Part shown: piece after piece, positions 43,108 through 51,388 of the stretch
How positions within the stretch are numbered: the stretch's first letter is position 1
How the letters are laid out: every line of letters starts with the position of its first letter
Assembly: GCF_042432815.1 (NCBI RefSeq)
Contig: NZ_JBHLWM010000012.1
Location: forward strand, 186,001-250,000
DNA length: 64,000 bases
DNA from: Rhodopseudomonas telluris
Lineage (GTDB): Bacteria > Pseudomonadota > Alphaproteobacteria > Rhizobiales > Xanthobacteraceae
Reading direction: 5' to 3'
Notes under the pieces: model-generated
Database searches by the model: none
Told to the model about the DNA's origin: nothing
What the model saw: only the letters and a program-made list of their open reading frames with translations
Program-made: the position numbers and the translations under genes

Positions 43108-44613
43108 ATGGCGCTCAATCTGAAGAATCCCCAGGTCGAAACCCGCGACCAGCGGCTCGGCACCATCACCCAGTGGGAAGGCGGCGCCGGGCAACTGGTC
43201 AAGGACTCGGCCTTCACCTACGGCTGCGCCAAGGGCTGCAACAATGGCGGGCGCCGGCTGTGCGAACGGTCTACACCGTTCGCGCAGGCCTCGATGTGCG
43301 CCGAGCACATCGCCGTGACCAACGCCACCATCATCCAGGATTCGGTGGTGGTGCAGCATTCGCCGATCGGCTGCGCGGCGAGCCAGTCCTTCACGGCGCG
43401 CTACTATCGCGATCTTGCCGCACGCCGCGGCTGGAAGCTCGAAGACCCGAAGTCGATCTGCACCAATCTTGGCGAGCAGGACATGGTGTTCGGGGGCGTC
43501 GCGCGGCTGGAAGACACCATCCGCGAGGCCTATGAGCGCCACAAGCCGCGAGTGATCTTCGTCGCCACGTCGTGCGCAACCGGCATCATTGGCGATGACG
43601 TCGATGGCGCCGCCAAGCGGGTGGAGGACGAGATCGGCATTCCGGTCGTCACGTTGCATTGCGAGGGTTTCAAGTCGAAGCACTGGTCGAGCGGCTGGGA
43701 TGTGATCGAACACGGCATTCTGCGCCGGCTGGTGCCGCATACGCCGACCAAGCAGCCGGACCTGATCAACGTCATTCACCTCGGTGGACCCGACGTGTTC
43801 TCGCCGCTGCTCAATCCGCTCGGGCTGCGCGTCAATCTGGTGATGGGCGGCAACACGCTGGAGCGGCTGGCGCAGATGTCGGAGGCCGCCGCCACAGTGA
43901 CGATGTGCTTCGTACTGTCTTATCTCGCCACCGGGCTCGAACAGGAATTCGGCGTGCCGGAGGTGAGGGCGCCACTGCCTTACGGGCTCGACGCCACCGA
44001 CAACTGGCTGCGCGACATCGCCCGGCTGACCGGCACCGAGGACAAGGTCGAAGCGGTGATCGAAGGCGAGCGCGCGCGGATCGCACCGGAGCTGGCGCGC
44101 CTGCGCAAGGCGCTGACCGGCAAGCGCGGCTTCGTGGCTGCCGGTGCGGCCTTCGCGCACGGGCTGCTGGCGGATTTGCGCGAACTCGGCGTCACGGTCG
44201 ACGACGCGTTCTCGTTCCACCACGATCCGATTAGCGATTCCGGCGATTCTCAACAGGATTCGCTCGGCCATCTGGTCGACGCCTGGGGCGACATCCCCAA
44301 CTACACGGTCAGCCCCGACCAGCATTTCCAGGCCCATGCCGCGCTGCTGCGCGCCAAGCCGGATTTCGTCATCTGCCGCCACACCGGCACGCTCGCTGTG
44401 CTGGCCGGGCGGATGGGCATTCCGGTGCTGCCGATTTTCTATTCCAACGACGGGCTCGGTTACGAGGGGCTGCTCTCCATCGGCCGCGCCATTCTGCGCG
44501 TGCTGCCGCGCAAGCGCTTCTACGCCGATGTCGCCGCGCACAGTTCGTTTCCGTATCAGCCATGGTGGTTGGCGGAAACCGATCCTTACGCGCCGATCGG
44601 CGAGCCCGCCTGA
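43108..44613 (+). CDS. NifD-like catalytic subunit (methylthio-alkane-reductase-type, MarD-like)
   Basis: A 501-residue nitrogenase-superfamily D subunit. Three P-cluster-type cysteines are in place: C64, C89 (HSPIGCAA) and C156 (TSCATGIIGDDV). C267 in TVTMCFVLSYLA matches the NifD cofactor cysteine (Cys275). The usual second cofactor ligand region (NifD His442) reads LPIFYSNDGLGYEG here with no His, so the cofactor is bound differently. Extra cysteines C40, C44 and C52 lie near the N-terminus. These traits exclude ordinary N2 fixation and BchN/ChlN. Good RBS (GGGAGGCG). It directly follows the sulfhydrylase gene. Confidence 0.85.
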   Translation: MALNLKNPQVETRDQRLGTITQWEGGAGQLVKDSAFTYGCAKGCNNGGRRLCERSTPFAQASMCAEHIAVTNATIIQDSVVVQHSPIGCAASQSFTARYYRDLAARRGWKLEDPKSICTNLGEQDMVFGGVARLEDTIREAYERHKPRVIFVATSCATGIIGDDVDGAAKRVEDEIGIPVVTLHCEGFKSKHWSSGWDVIEHGILRRLVPHTPTKQPDLINVIHLGGPDVFSPLLNPLGLRVNLVMGGNTLERLAQMSEAAATVTMCFVLSYLATGLEQEFGVPEVRAPLPYGLDATDNWLRDIARLTGTEDKVEAVIEGERARIAPELARLRKALTGKRGFVAAGAAFAHGLLADLRELGVTVDDAFSFHHDPISDSGDSQQDSLGHLVDAWGDIPNYTVSPDQHFQAHAALLRAKPDFVICRHTGTLAVLAGRMGIPVLPIFYSNDGLGYEGLLSIGRAILRVLPRKRFYADVAAHSSFPYQPWWLAETDPYAPIGEPA

Positions 44614-44644
44614 GTATGTCGTGCCGACAGGGAGAGCCTCGTCC

Positions 44645-44728
44645 CCGTCATTGCGAGGAGCGAAGCGACGAAGCAATCCAGCGCAGTGCACGGACCTGGA
44701 TTGCTTCGCTTCGCTCGCAATGACGGGG
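44645..44728. repeat. Palindromic repeat between the D-like and K-like genes
   Basis: CGTCATTGCGAGGAGCGAAG and its inverted partner GCTTCGCTCGCAATGACG form a long imperfect hairpin in the 124-base gap. It is a known type of interspersed element in this bacterial group. It sits inside what is otherwise a tight operon. Confidence 0.85.
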
Positions 44729-44737
44729 TTGAGGACG

Positions 44738-46141
44738 ATGAATAGAATCGAGAATGAAACCATGTTGTCTCCCGTCACCAACGCTCAGGATCCCACCGGC
44801 GCGTTCTGCTCATCGCCCGGTGCGATCGAGCAGGTCCGCTACGGCTGCAGCCTGGGCGCGCTGGCCAGCGTCATCGCCATCCCAGGCGCGATCCCGATCA
44901 CGCATTGCGGGCCCGGCTGCGCTACCAAGCAGTTCCACGCGCTGTCCGGCATCAACGCCTATCAGGGCGGCGAATTCCACGTGCCGAGTACCAATCTCGG
45001 CAATCAGGAAGTGATCTTCGGCGGTGCCGACCGGCTCGACGAGCTGATCGCTTCGACCCTCAAGGTGATGGAAGCCGATCTGTTCGTGGTGCAGACCGGC
45101 TGTATTCCGGGTCTGGTCGGCGACGATGTCGGCAGCGTGGTGCGCAAATATCAGAAGCGCGGGGTGCCGATCGTGTTCGCCGAGACCAGCGGCTATCGCG
45201 GCAATAACTTCACCGGCCACGAGACGGTGATCCGCGCCATCATCGACCAGTTCTTCGACGTCCGCGATGCGCCGCTGCAGCGCGGCCTGATCAATGTCTG
45301 GTCGCTGCTGCCCTATCAGAATCCGTTCTGGCGAGGCGATCTGTCCGAGATCCGGCGGATCCTCGAAGGAATCGGACTGCAGGTAAACATCCTGTTCGGG
45401 CCGGCCTCGGCCGGGGTCACCGAATGGCGTGCGATCCCGCGGGCGCAGTTCAATCTCGTGCTGTCGCCATGGCTCGGGCTATCGACCGCGGAGCATCTCG
45501 AGGAGCTCTACGGTCAGCCGTTCCTGCACGAGCCGACGATCCCGATCGGCGCCAAGGCCACGAGTACGTTCCTGCGCCGGGTGGTCGAGTTCGCCGATCT
45601 CGATCGCGCCGAAGCCGAGTCCTTCATCGCCCGCGAAGAGAAGGAGCACTACATCTATCTGCGCGACTTCGCCTGCTTCTATGCCGGCTCGACCAGCCAG
45701 TACCGGCTGCCCTCGCAGGCGATCGTGGTCAGCGAGAGCGCCTATAATCTCGCGGTTGCGAGCTTCCTGGTCGAACAGCTCGGTCTCAATCCGGGGCCGT
45801 TCGTGATTAGTGAAAATCCGCCGGAGGAGCGGCGCGAAGCCATCCAGAAGTCCTACCGCGCTCTGGCGGACCATGCCGGCGCCGAGGCGGTATTCGAGCA
45901 GGACGGCAAGCGCATCCACGAGATCGTGCGCGCGACTGATTTCGCCGGCGAGCTGCCGATCGTGTTCGGCTCGACCTGGGAGGCGGCATTGGCCGACGAG
46001 ATCGGCGCGCCGCTGGTCGAGATCGGCTATCCGTGCACAGACGAGGTCGTATTGTCGCGCGCCTATGTGGGCTATCGCGGCGCGTTGCAACTGATCGAGC
46101 GCACCTACACCACGGTGGTGCGCGCCAGCACCATGGGCTGA
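44738..46141 (+). CDS. NifK-like catalytic subunit (methylthio-alkane-reductase-type, MarK-like)
   Basis: A 467-residue K subunit. P-cluster-type cysteines: C37 (YGCSLGALAS), C61 (HCGPGCATKQF, with C57 alongside) and C122 (QTGCIPGLVGDDV). With the D-like subunit this gives the full set of six cysteines for a P-cluster-like site. The ATG at 44738 is used; 44762 is possible. It ends 37 bases inside the convergent threonine aldolase gene. The D/K pair would form the alpha2beta2 core. Confidence 0.85.
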   Translation: MNRIENETMLSPVTNAQDPTGAFCSSPGAIEQVRYGCSLGALASVIAIPGAIPITHCGPGCATKQFHALSGINAYQGGEFHVPSTNLGNQEVIFGGADRLDELIASTLKVMEADLFVVQTGCIPGLVGDDVGSVVRKYQKRGVPIVFAETSGYRGNNFTGHETVIRAIIDQFFDVRDAPLQRGLINVWSLLPYQNPFWRGDLSEIRRILEGIGLQVNILFGPASAGVTEWRAIPRAQFNLVLSPWLGLSTAEHLEELYGQPFLHEPTIPIGAKATSTFLRRVVEFADLDRAEAESFIAREEKEHYIYLRDFACFYAGSTSQYRLPSQAIVVSESAYNLAVASFLVEQLGLNPGPFVISENPPEERREAIQKSYRALADHAGAEAVFEQDGKRIHEIVRATDFAGELPIVFGSTWEAALADEIGAPLVEIGYPCTDEVVLSRAYVGYRGALQLIERTYTTVVRASTMG

Positions 46142-47286
46142 GCGGCCCCGACGGCGCGTCGCTCGGCGGCTTGCCGGCCGACAGGGGCGACGCGCTGCGC
46201 GGTGCGCACGACCTTGTCGATAATCTCAAGCGTCTCGTGAATCATCGCCGGTGTTACATCGAGATGGGTACAGGCGCGCAGGCGGCCGCCGAGGACAGAG
46301 ATCAGCACGCCGTGGGCACGCAAGGCGGCGACGAAGGCGTCGTTCGACAGCCCGGTTTCAGCGATATCGAAGTAAACTAGGTTGGTTTCGGGAAACTGCA
46401 CAGTGATCCCGTCGATCGTCGCCATCCGCGATGCCAGCAGCGCCGCGTTGGCGTGATCTTCGGCGAGGCGGTCGATATTGTGGTCGAGCGCGAACAGGCA
46501 GGCGGCGGCGCAGATGCCGGCCTGACGGAGCGAGCCGCCGAGCCGCTGCTTCCATCGCCAGACTTCGTCGATGAAATCGCGCGAGCCGGTGAGCACCGCC
46601 CCCAGCGGCGCGCCGAGGCCTTTGCTGAAATCGATCCAGACCGAATCCCAACCTTCGGCCATCCGCCGCGGCGAGACGTTAATGGCGACGCAGGCGTTCA
46701 GCAGCCGCGCGCCGTCCATGTGGGTCGCAAGGCCGGCGGCGCGCGCGATCGCTACGATGTCGTCCAGCGCGGGTTTGCTCCACACCGTGCCGCCGCCGAG
46801 ATTCGTGGTCTGCTCGACGCTGACGAGTGTCTGCCTCGCCTGATGGCGATCCGGCGGCCGCAGGGTGGCAGCCAAGGCTTCCGGCGAGAACTGTCCGCGC
46901 GCTCCCGGAAGGGGGCGGATCTGAACGCCGCCTAGCGCCGCATGGGTGCAGCCTTCCAGCGAAACGATGTGCGAGGTCTCGTGGGCGAGAATCTCGTCGC
47001 CCGAGTGGCAGTGCGACAGCGTCGCCGCGATGTTGCAGATCGTGCCCGAGGCCATGAAGACGCCGGCCTCTTTGCCGAGCAGATCCGCGACCCGCGCGCA
47101 CAGCGCATTGACGGTCGGGTCAGCGCCGATCTGTTCGTCGCCCACCGCTGCTTCCGCCATTGCTGCCCGCATCGCGGCGCTCGGTTGGGTCTGGGTATCC
47201 GACAGAAGATTGATCCGCACCGGCGGCAGACGTGGATCATCAGGGACGGGGGCGTAGACCACGCGAGGGACTTTCCTTCGTAGCAT
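46105..47286 (-). CDS. Low-specificity L-threonine aldolase-type PLP enzyme
   Basis: A 393-residue fold-type I PLP enzyme. Family signs: SDTQTQPSAAMRAAM at the start, HMDGARLLNACVAINV and the PLP lysine in WIDFSKGLGAPLGAVLTGS. It cleaves threonine or allo-threonine to glycine and acetaldehyde. Its 3' end overlaps the K-like gene (46105-46141). It interrupts the nitrogenase-like locus on the other strand, so it may be part of the same amino-acid network or a chance neighbour. Confidence 0.88.
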   Translation of the reverse strand: MLRRKVPRVVYAPVPDDPRLPPVRINLLSDTQTQPSAAMRAAMAEAAVGDEQIGADPTVNALCARVADLLGKEAGVFMASGTICNIAATLSHCHSGDEILAHETSHIVSLEGCTHAALGGVQIRPLPGARGQFSPEALAATLRPPDRHQARQTLVSVEQTTNLGGGTVWSKPALDDIVAIARAAGLATHMDGARLLNACVAINVSPRRMAEGWDSVWIDFSKGLGAPLGAVLTGSRDFIDEVWRWKQRLGGSLRQAGICAAACLFALDHNIDRLAEDHANAALLASRMATIDGITVQFPETNLVYFDIAETGLSNDAFVAALRAHGVLISVLGGRLRACTHLDVTPAMIHETLEIIDKVVRTAQRVAPVGRQAAERRAVGAAQPMVLARTTVV

Positions 47287-47903
47287 GGGCGAACGCAGAC
47301 CGATCGCCGCCGTCCGCCGACGTCTTTCGGTCCATCGTGAAGATCGGCACGCCGGCGGCGACTGCGAGAACGATGTGACAGCCATTGATCGGCTTTTGGT
47401 CGATCGTATGTGGGACGATCATTAGAGGCCGGAACGAGGCCGTATTGAATTCCAAAGATCGCTCCGGCAAGTGAGCGCCATGCTTCCCGGCGCGAGCTTG
47501 GTGGCAGAGAATATACGCGATCTCACGCGGTCGGGGATCGGGGCACGGATGGACCGTGATCGGGGCCCAAAGGCTGACTTCCGCTAAGCTGAAAGTGTTC
47601 ATTGGCGCGCTGGCATTCGATGCGGACCAGGATGCCGATCATAGTTAGCGTGCCGGAAATTCTGGCGCTTCCCACTCTTGTCCTCGTTGGATCCGAGGCA
47701 GCGGGGGGCAGGTGAGTAGCGCGAGCGAGTCGTTCGTAGATGCTGCAACCAGTTACCAGGGCAGACGGACCATTCTGCCGAACTGGTAGTTACGCCGAAA
47801 ACCATCTCCCAACGCGCGATCTTCAGAATTGTCGCCAGCAGTTCGTTCGGGGATTATTTGCCGGCGGCACGGCAGCTGTCACGGATAGGCGGACGAGATC
47901 CAT
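47287..47903. other. Promoter region of the radical SAM/NifH-like operon
   Basis: Non-coding gap of about 620 bases, less GC-rich than its surroundings. It must contain the promoter of the operon at 47904-52638 and of the threonine aldolase gene. No sigma-54 box with proper spacing was found by eye; ORFs here are Arg/Pro-rich shadows. Confidence 0.4.
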
Positions 47904-49121
47904 ATGGCAACGGTGAGTGAATTGAAGGACGGGCTTTGGCGTGAGCTGGCCCTGAAGGCGGAGCTCGGCATCAACGGCGTCGCGATCAGCGGCGAAGCGC
48001 TCGACTTCGTCCAGCCCGGCGTGAAGGCGCAGGAACAGGTGCACTGCCTGTTCGAGATGGATTTCGAGACCCACACTGTCGAGCTTCCGTCGCATTTCTA
48101 TCTGCCGCTCGGGCTCAGCGTGCCGTTCCGCTGGAATCCGAAATCGACCTATCGGGTCGACCTGCTCGGCGACCGCACCGTCTTGATCGACGGCAGCGAG
48201 GTGATCGCCGAGGTCAGGTTCCGCGAGCGGCCGGCGTTCTATGGTGGCAAGACTTCTGACGGCATCGAGATGTCGCAAATCGGTGCGCACTACGCGGATC
48301 GGCATCTGTTCATCGTCTACAGCAACGAGTGCTCGTACAAGGAGAAGGGCGAGGACTGCCTGTTCTGCAACATCAACTACACCAAGGACGTCTACGGCGA
48401 GAAGGGCGGCGTGTTCTGGAAGAACGCGCGGCAGATCGGCGAGACCGCCGCACGGGCGTACAAGGACGGCGCCATCGACCACCTCACGGTCAGCGGCGGC
48501 GTCATTCCGGAGCGGCGCGAGCTCGAATACTATCTCGACGTCGCCGAGGCGATCCAGCAGCATACCGGGCGCGAGGACTTCAACGGCACCGCAACGATTG
48601 CCGCGCCGCTCGACCTGCGCAATCTCGACCGCTTCAAGGAAGCCGGCTACCGCACCACGGCGATGAACATCGAGATCTGGGACAAGGGCATCTACGACGC
48701 CATCTGTCCCGGCAAGGCACGGGGCGGGGGCGGTTGGGAGCACTGGGTCAAAGCGCTCGAATACGCCGTCACGGTGTTTGGCCATGGCCGTGTGCGCTCC
48801 AACATCGTCGCCGGCATTGAGCCGAAGCGCAGCACGTTGGCGGGGCTGGAATATCTCGCGTCCAAGGGCGTGGTCGGAACTTTTGCGGTGTGGTGCCCGA
48901 ACCCGGGCTCCGAGCTCGAGGGCCATCGTCCGCCGGTGCCGGGCTGGTATCTCGACCTCGCGCACAAGCTGGTGGCGATCTGGCGGAAGAACGGCATCAC
49001 CTACGAGCACGTGTTCGACAGCAATGCCTCGTCCGACACGCTGCAGCACGACATCTACCGGATCGAGGACGAGACGCTACCGATCTTCAGGACGGCGCAG
49101 CAGCTCGAACCCGCCGAATAA
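47904..49121 (+). CDS. Atypical radical SAM protein of the nitrogenase-like locus
   Basis: A 405-residue protein. The cluster-binding motif is unusual: C143-x8-C152-x2-C155 in NECSYKEKGEDCLFC, in contrast with the common C-x3-C-x2-C. The following TVSGGVIPERRELEYY and the GIEPKRSTLAG region fit the TIM-barrel SAM-binding glycines. About 120 residues precede the motif, forming a possible beta-rich domain. It heads the operon with the NifH-like gene 41 bases downstream. By position it matches the B gene of marBHDK-type loci; its reaction is unknown to me. It differs clearly from the NifB-like protein at 35810. Confidence 0.8.
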   Translation: MATVSELKDGLWRELALKAELGINGVAISGEALDFVQPGVKAQEQVHCLFEMDFETHTVELPSHFYLPLGLSVPFRWNPKSTYRVDLLGDRTVLIDGSEVIAEVRFRERPAFYGGKTSDGIEMSQIGAHYADRHLFIVYSNECSYKEKGEDCLFCNINYTKDVYGEKGGVFWKNARQIGETAARAYKDGAIDHLTVSGGVIPERRELEYYLDVAEAIQQHTGREDFNGTATIAAPLDLRNLDRFKEAGYRTTAMNIEIWDKGIYDAICPGKARGGGGWEHWVKALEYAVTVFGHGRVRSNIVAGIEPKRSTLAGLEYLASKGVVGTFAVWCPNPGSELEGHRPPVPGWYLDLAHKLVAIWRKNGITYEHVFDSNASSDTLQHDIYRIEDETLPIFRTAQQLEPAE

Positions 49122-49161
49122 GACGAGTCCCAATTGTCCGCTTAATTCCAATGGAGGCCGC

Positions 49162-50031
49162 GTGAGCAGCGCAAAGCCCAGGCACATCGCCATCTATGGC
49201 AAGGGCGGCATCGGCAAGTCCACGACGACGTCGAATATCAGTGCGGCGCTGGCTGAGGCCGGCCACCGCGTCATTCAGATCGGCTGCGATCCGAAAAGCG
49301 ACTCGACCACGATCCTGCGCGGCGGCGAGGATCTGCCGACCGTGCTCGACAGCCTGCGTGACAGCGGGCGACCGACCATCGCCGACGTCTCGGCGACTGG
49401 CTTCGGCGGTGTGCTGTGCATCGAGGCCGGCGGCCCGGTGCCAGGTGTCGGCTGCGCAGGGCGCGGCATCAATGCCGCGGTCGATCTTCTGCACGAGCTC
49501 AAGCTGTTCGAGGAGTTCAAGCCGGACTACGTGCTGTACGACGTGCTCGGCGACGTCGTGTGTGGTGGCTTTGCGGTGCCGATCCGTAACGGCATCGCTG
49601 AGTCCGCGTTCGTGGTCACGTCATCGGACTTCATGGCGATCTTCGCCGCCAACAATCTGTTCAAAGCAATCAGCAAATACGCGCCGTCCGGCGGTGCCCG
49701 CCTCGGTGGGGTGATCGCCAACAGCATCCAGACGCCCTATGCGACCGCGTTGATCGATGACTTCGCCGCGCGTACCGGGACAGGGGTGGTCGGCTACGTT
49801 CCGCGGTCGCTAACCGTTGCGCAGAGCGAACTCTACGGCCAGACCGTGATCGAGGCCGCGCCGGCGTCGGAGCAGGCCGACGTTTATCGCAAGCTGGCGC
49901 GGCATATCGCCAGTGATCATCCGGTGTCGATTCCCAAGCCGCTGAACGGTCCGGCGCTGAAGGACTGGGCGAGGCAATGGGGCGATCGGGTGTTCGGCGC
50001 CTCCGAGCGTCCGCTTGCCGAGGCAATGTGA
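49162..50031 (+). CDS. NifH-like ATP-dependent reductase (MarH-like)
   Basis: A 289-residue homodimeric iron protein. P-loop GKGGIGKSTT at residues 13-22; switch region with GCDPKSDST; the two cluster cysteines are C98 (GVGCAGRG) and C134 (VVCGGFAVP). It carries electrons by MgATP-driven docking to a D/K-type partner. The start is a GTG with TGGAGG upstream. It would serve the D/K-like pair at 43108-46141 and perhaps the second pair as well. Confidence 0.92.
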   Translation: MSSAKPRHIAIYGKGGIGKSTTTSNISAALAEAGHRVIQIGCDPKSDSTTILRGGEDLPTVLDSLRDSGRPTIADVSATGFGGVLCIEAGGPVPGVGCAGRGINAAVDLLHELKLFEEFKPDYVLYDVLGDVVCGGFAVPIRNGIAESAFVVTSSDFMAIFAANNLFKAISKYAPSGGARLGGVIANSIQTPYATALIDDFAARTGTGVVGYVPRSLTVAQSELYGQTVIEAAPASEQADVYRKLARHIASDHPVSIPKPLNGPALKDWARQWGDRVFGASERPLAEAM

Positions 50032-50032
50032 G

Positions 50033-51388
50033 ATGAACAAGGCCCTGCAACCGCCGACCCGTGAGCGGCGGCTGGGTGGCGTCAGCGCCTATCTCGGGGA
50101 CGTTGCGGCACTGATCGCGGAACTGGAGGCTGGTCCGCCGGTCCCGCGGATTCGCACTTTCTCACAGGTCGCGGTCGATGATGTTTCGGCGGCGCTGCGT
50201 GTGCTTGCCGAGGTCGACGGCCTCGGCGTCGTGGTGCACGGTGTTCGCGGCTGCGCCGGGGCGCTCGCGCGCGGAGCGGCCGGACGGCCATGGGCGGTCA
50301 CCAACCTCGATCAGCGCGACACCATCCTCGGCGCCGATGGTGTACTGGCGCGGACGCAACGCCGGCTCTACGAGCGTTATCGGCCGTGGGCGATCGTGGT
50401 GGTGGCAACGCCGGTGGTCGCGATCAATAATGACGACATCCAGTCGGTCGCTGCCGAACTCGGTGATGAGCTCGGCATCCCGGTGATCGAGCTGCGCACC
50501 GACGGCTTCCGGTCCCGGATCGCGGCGACGGGCTACGACATCGCCAGCGGGGCGCTCGCCGCCCTGATCCAACCGCGGCACGGCCGTCGCCGGAATCTGA
50601 TCAATTTGCTGGCCTTTGAGCGGGGCCCGGGGCTGGCCGCCATCGCGCGGCAGATTGCTGCGCTCGGGCTCGAGGTCAACGTGCTACCAGCCGGTGCAGG
50701 TCCAGACGCCTTCGCCAAGGCTGCGCAGGCGGTGCTCAGCGTTGCGGTGTTTCAGGACGAAGCCGACGTGTTGCGCCGGGAACTGGACCGATTGCACCGC
50801 GTCCCGTTCCTGCATCTGCCGCCGCCGATCGGCGCCGCAGGCGCCCGCCACTTCATCGAGGCGGTGGCCGAGGCCACCGAGCGCCCTCTGCCGGCGACGG
50901 AGGAAGGGGGCCACCAAAGCGAGCTGCTCGGCGATCGACGGGTCGTCGTTGCGCTGCCACCCTCCCAGGCGTTGGCGGTGGCGGGGCTGGTGGGGCAACT
51001 CGGCGGCCGTGTCGCCGGGCTGAGCGTCGATTGGATCGACAGTCTGCATCTCGAAGGCCTCAAGGCGCTGAGCGCAGCGTCGACGCTGGCGTTGCATATC
51101 GGCGCGGGGCAGCCGTTCGAACTGGTCAACTGGCTCGGCAAGTTGAAGCCGGATCTGCTGATTGGCACGCCGGCCGCGGCGGCGACCGCGACCCGCGCCG
51201 GCATCGCGGCGGTGGCGGTCGAAGGCGACGATCTGCTCGGTGTCGCCGGGGAAGTCCGGCTTGCGACCCGTATCGTCCGTGCACTCGACGCCCAGCGACG
51301 CGGCGACAGCTTCGAGGTGACGATCGCCTATCTGCCCGGTTGGCTGAAGCGCAGCCCGGACTGGCACATCAAACGCGAGGTGAGATGA
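50033..51388 (+). CDS. NifN-like scaffold subunit (one-cysteine)
   Basis: A 451-residue nitrogenase-superfamily protein recognisable from VVVHGVRGCAGAL and the following DTILGADGVL region. Only one ligand cysteine remains (C74); the positions that hold Cys in NifD/NifK elsewhere are replaced (SQVAVDD at the first site; VATPVVAINNDD at the third). There is no cofactor-type cysteine. One ligand here plus three in the next protein is just the NifN + NifE pattern. It starts 1 base after the NifH-like stop, and its own stop overlaps the next start (ATGA). Confidence 0.75.
   Translation: MNKALQPPTRERRLGGVSAYLGDVAALIAELEAGPPVPRIRTFSQVAVDDVSAALRVLAEVDGLGVVVHGVRGCAGALARGAAGRPWAVTNLDQRDTILGADGVLARTQRRLYERYRPWAIVVVATPVVAINNDDIQSVAAELGDELGIPVIELRTDGFRSRIAATGYDIASGALAALIQPRHGRRRNLINLLAFERGPGLAAIARQIAALGLEVNVLPAGAGPDAFAKAAQAVLSVAVFQDEADVLRRELDRLHRVPFLHLPPPIGAAGARHFIEAVAEATERPLPATEEGGHQSELLGDRRVVVALPPSQALAVAGLVGQLGGRVAGLSVDWIDSLHLEGLKALSAASTLALHIGAGQPFELVNWLGKLKPDLLIGTPAAAATATRAGIAAVAVEGDDLLGVAGEVRLATRIVRALDAQRRGDSFEVTIAYLPGWLKRSPDWHIKREVR

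Noticed and set aside
43003..44781. Long minus-strand ORF opposite the D-like gene
   Set aside because: Antisense shadow of a strongly conserved coding frame.
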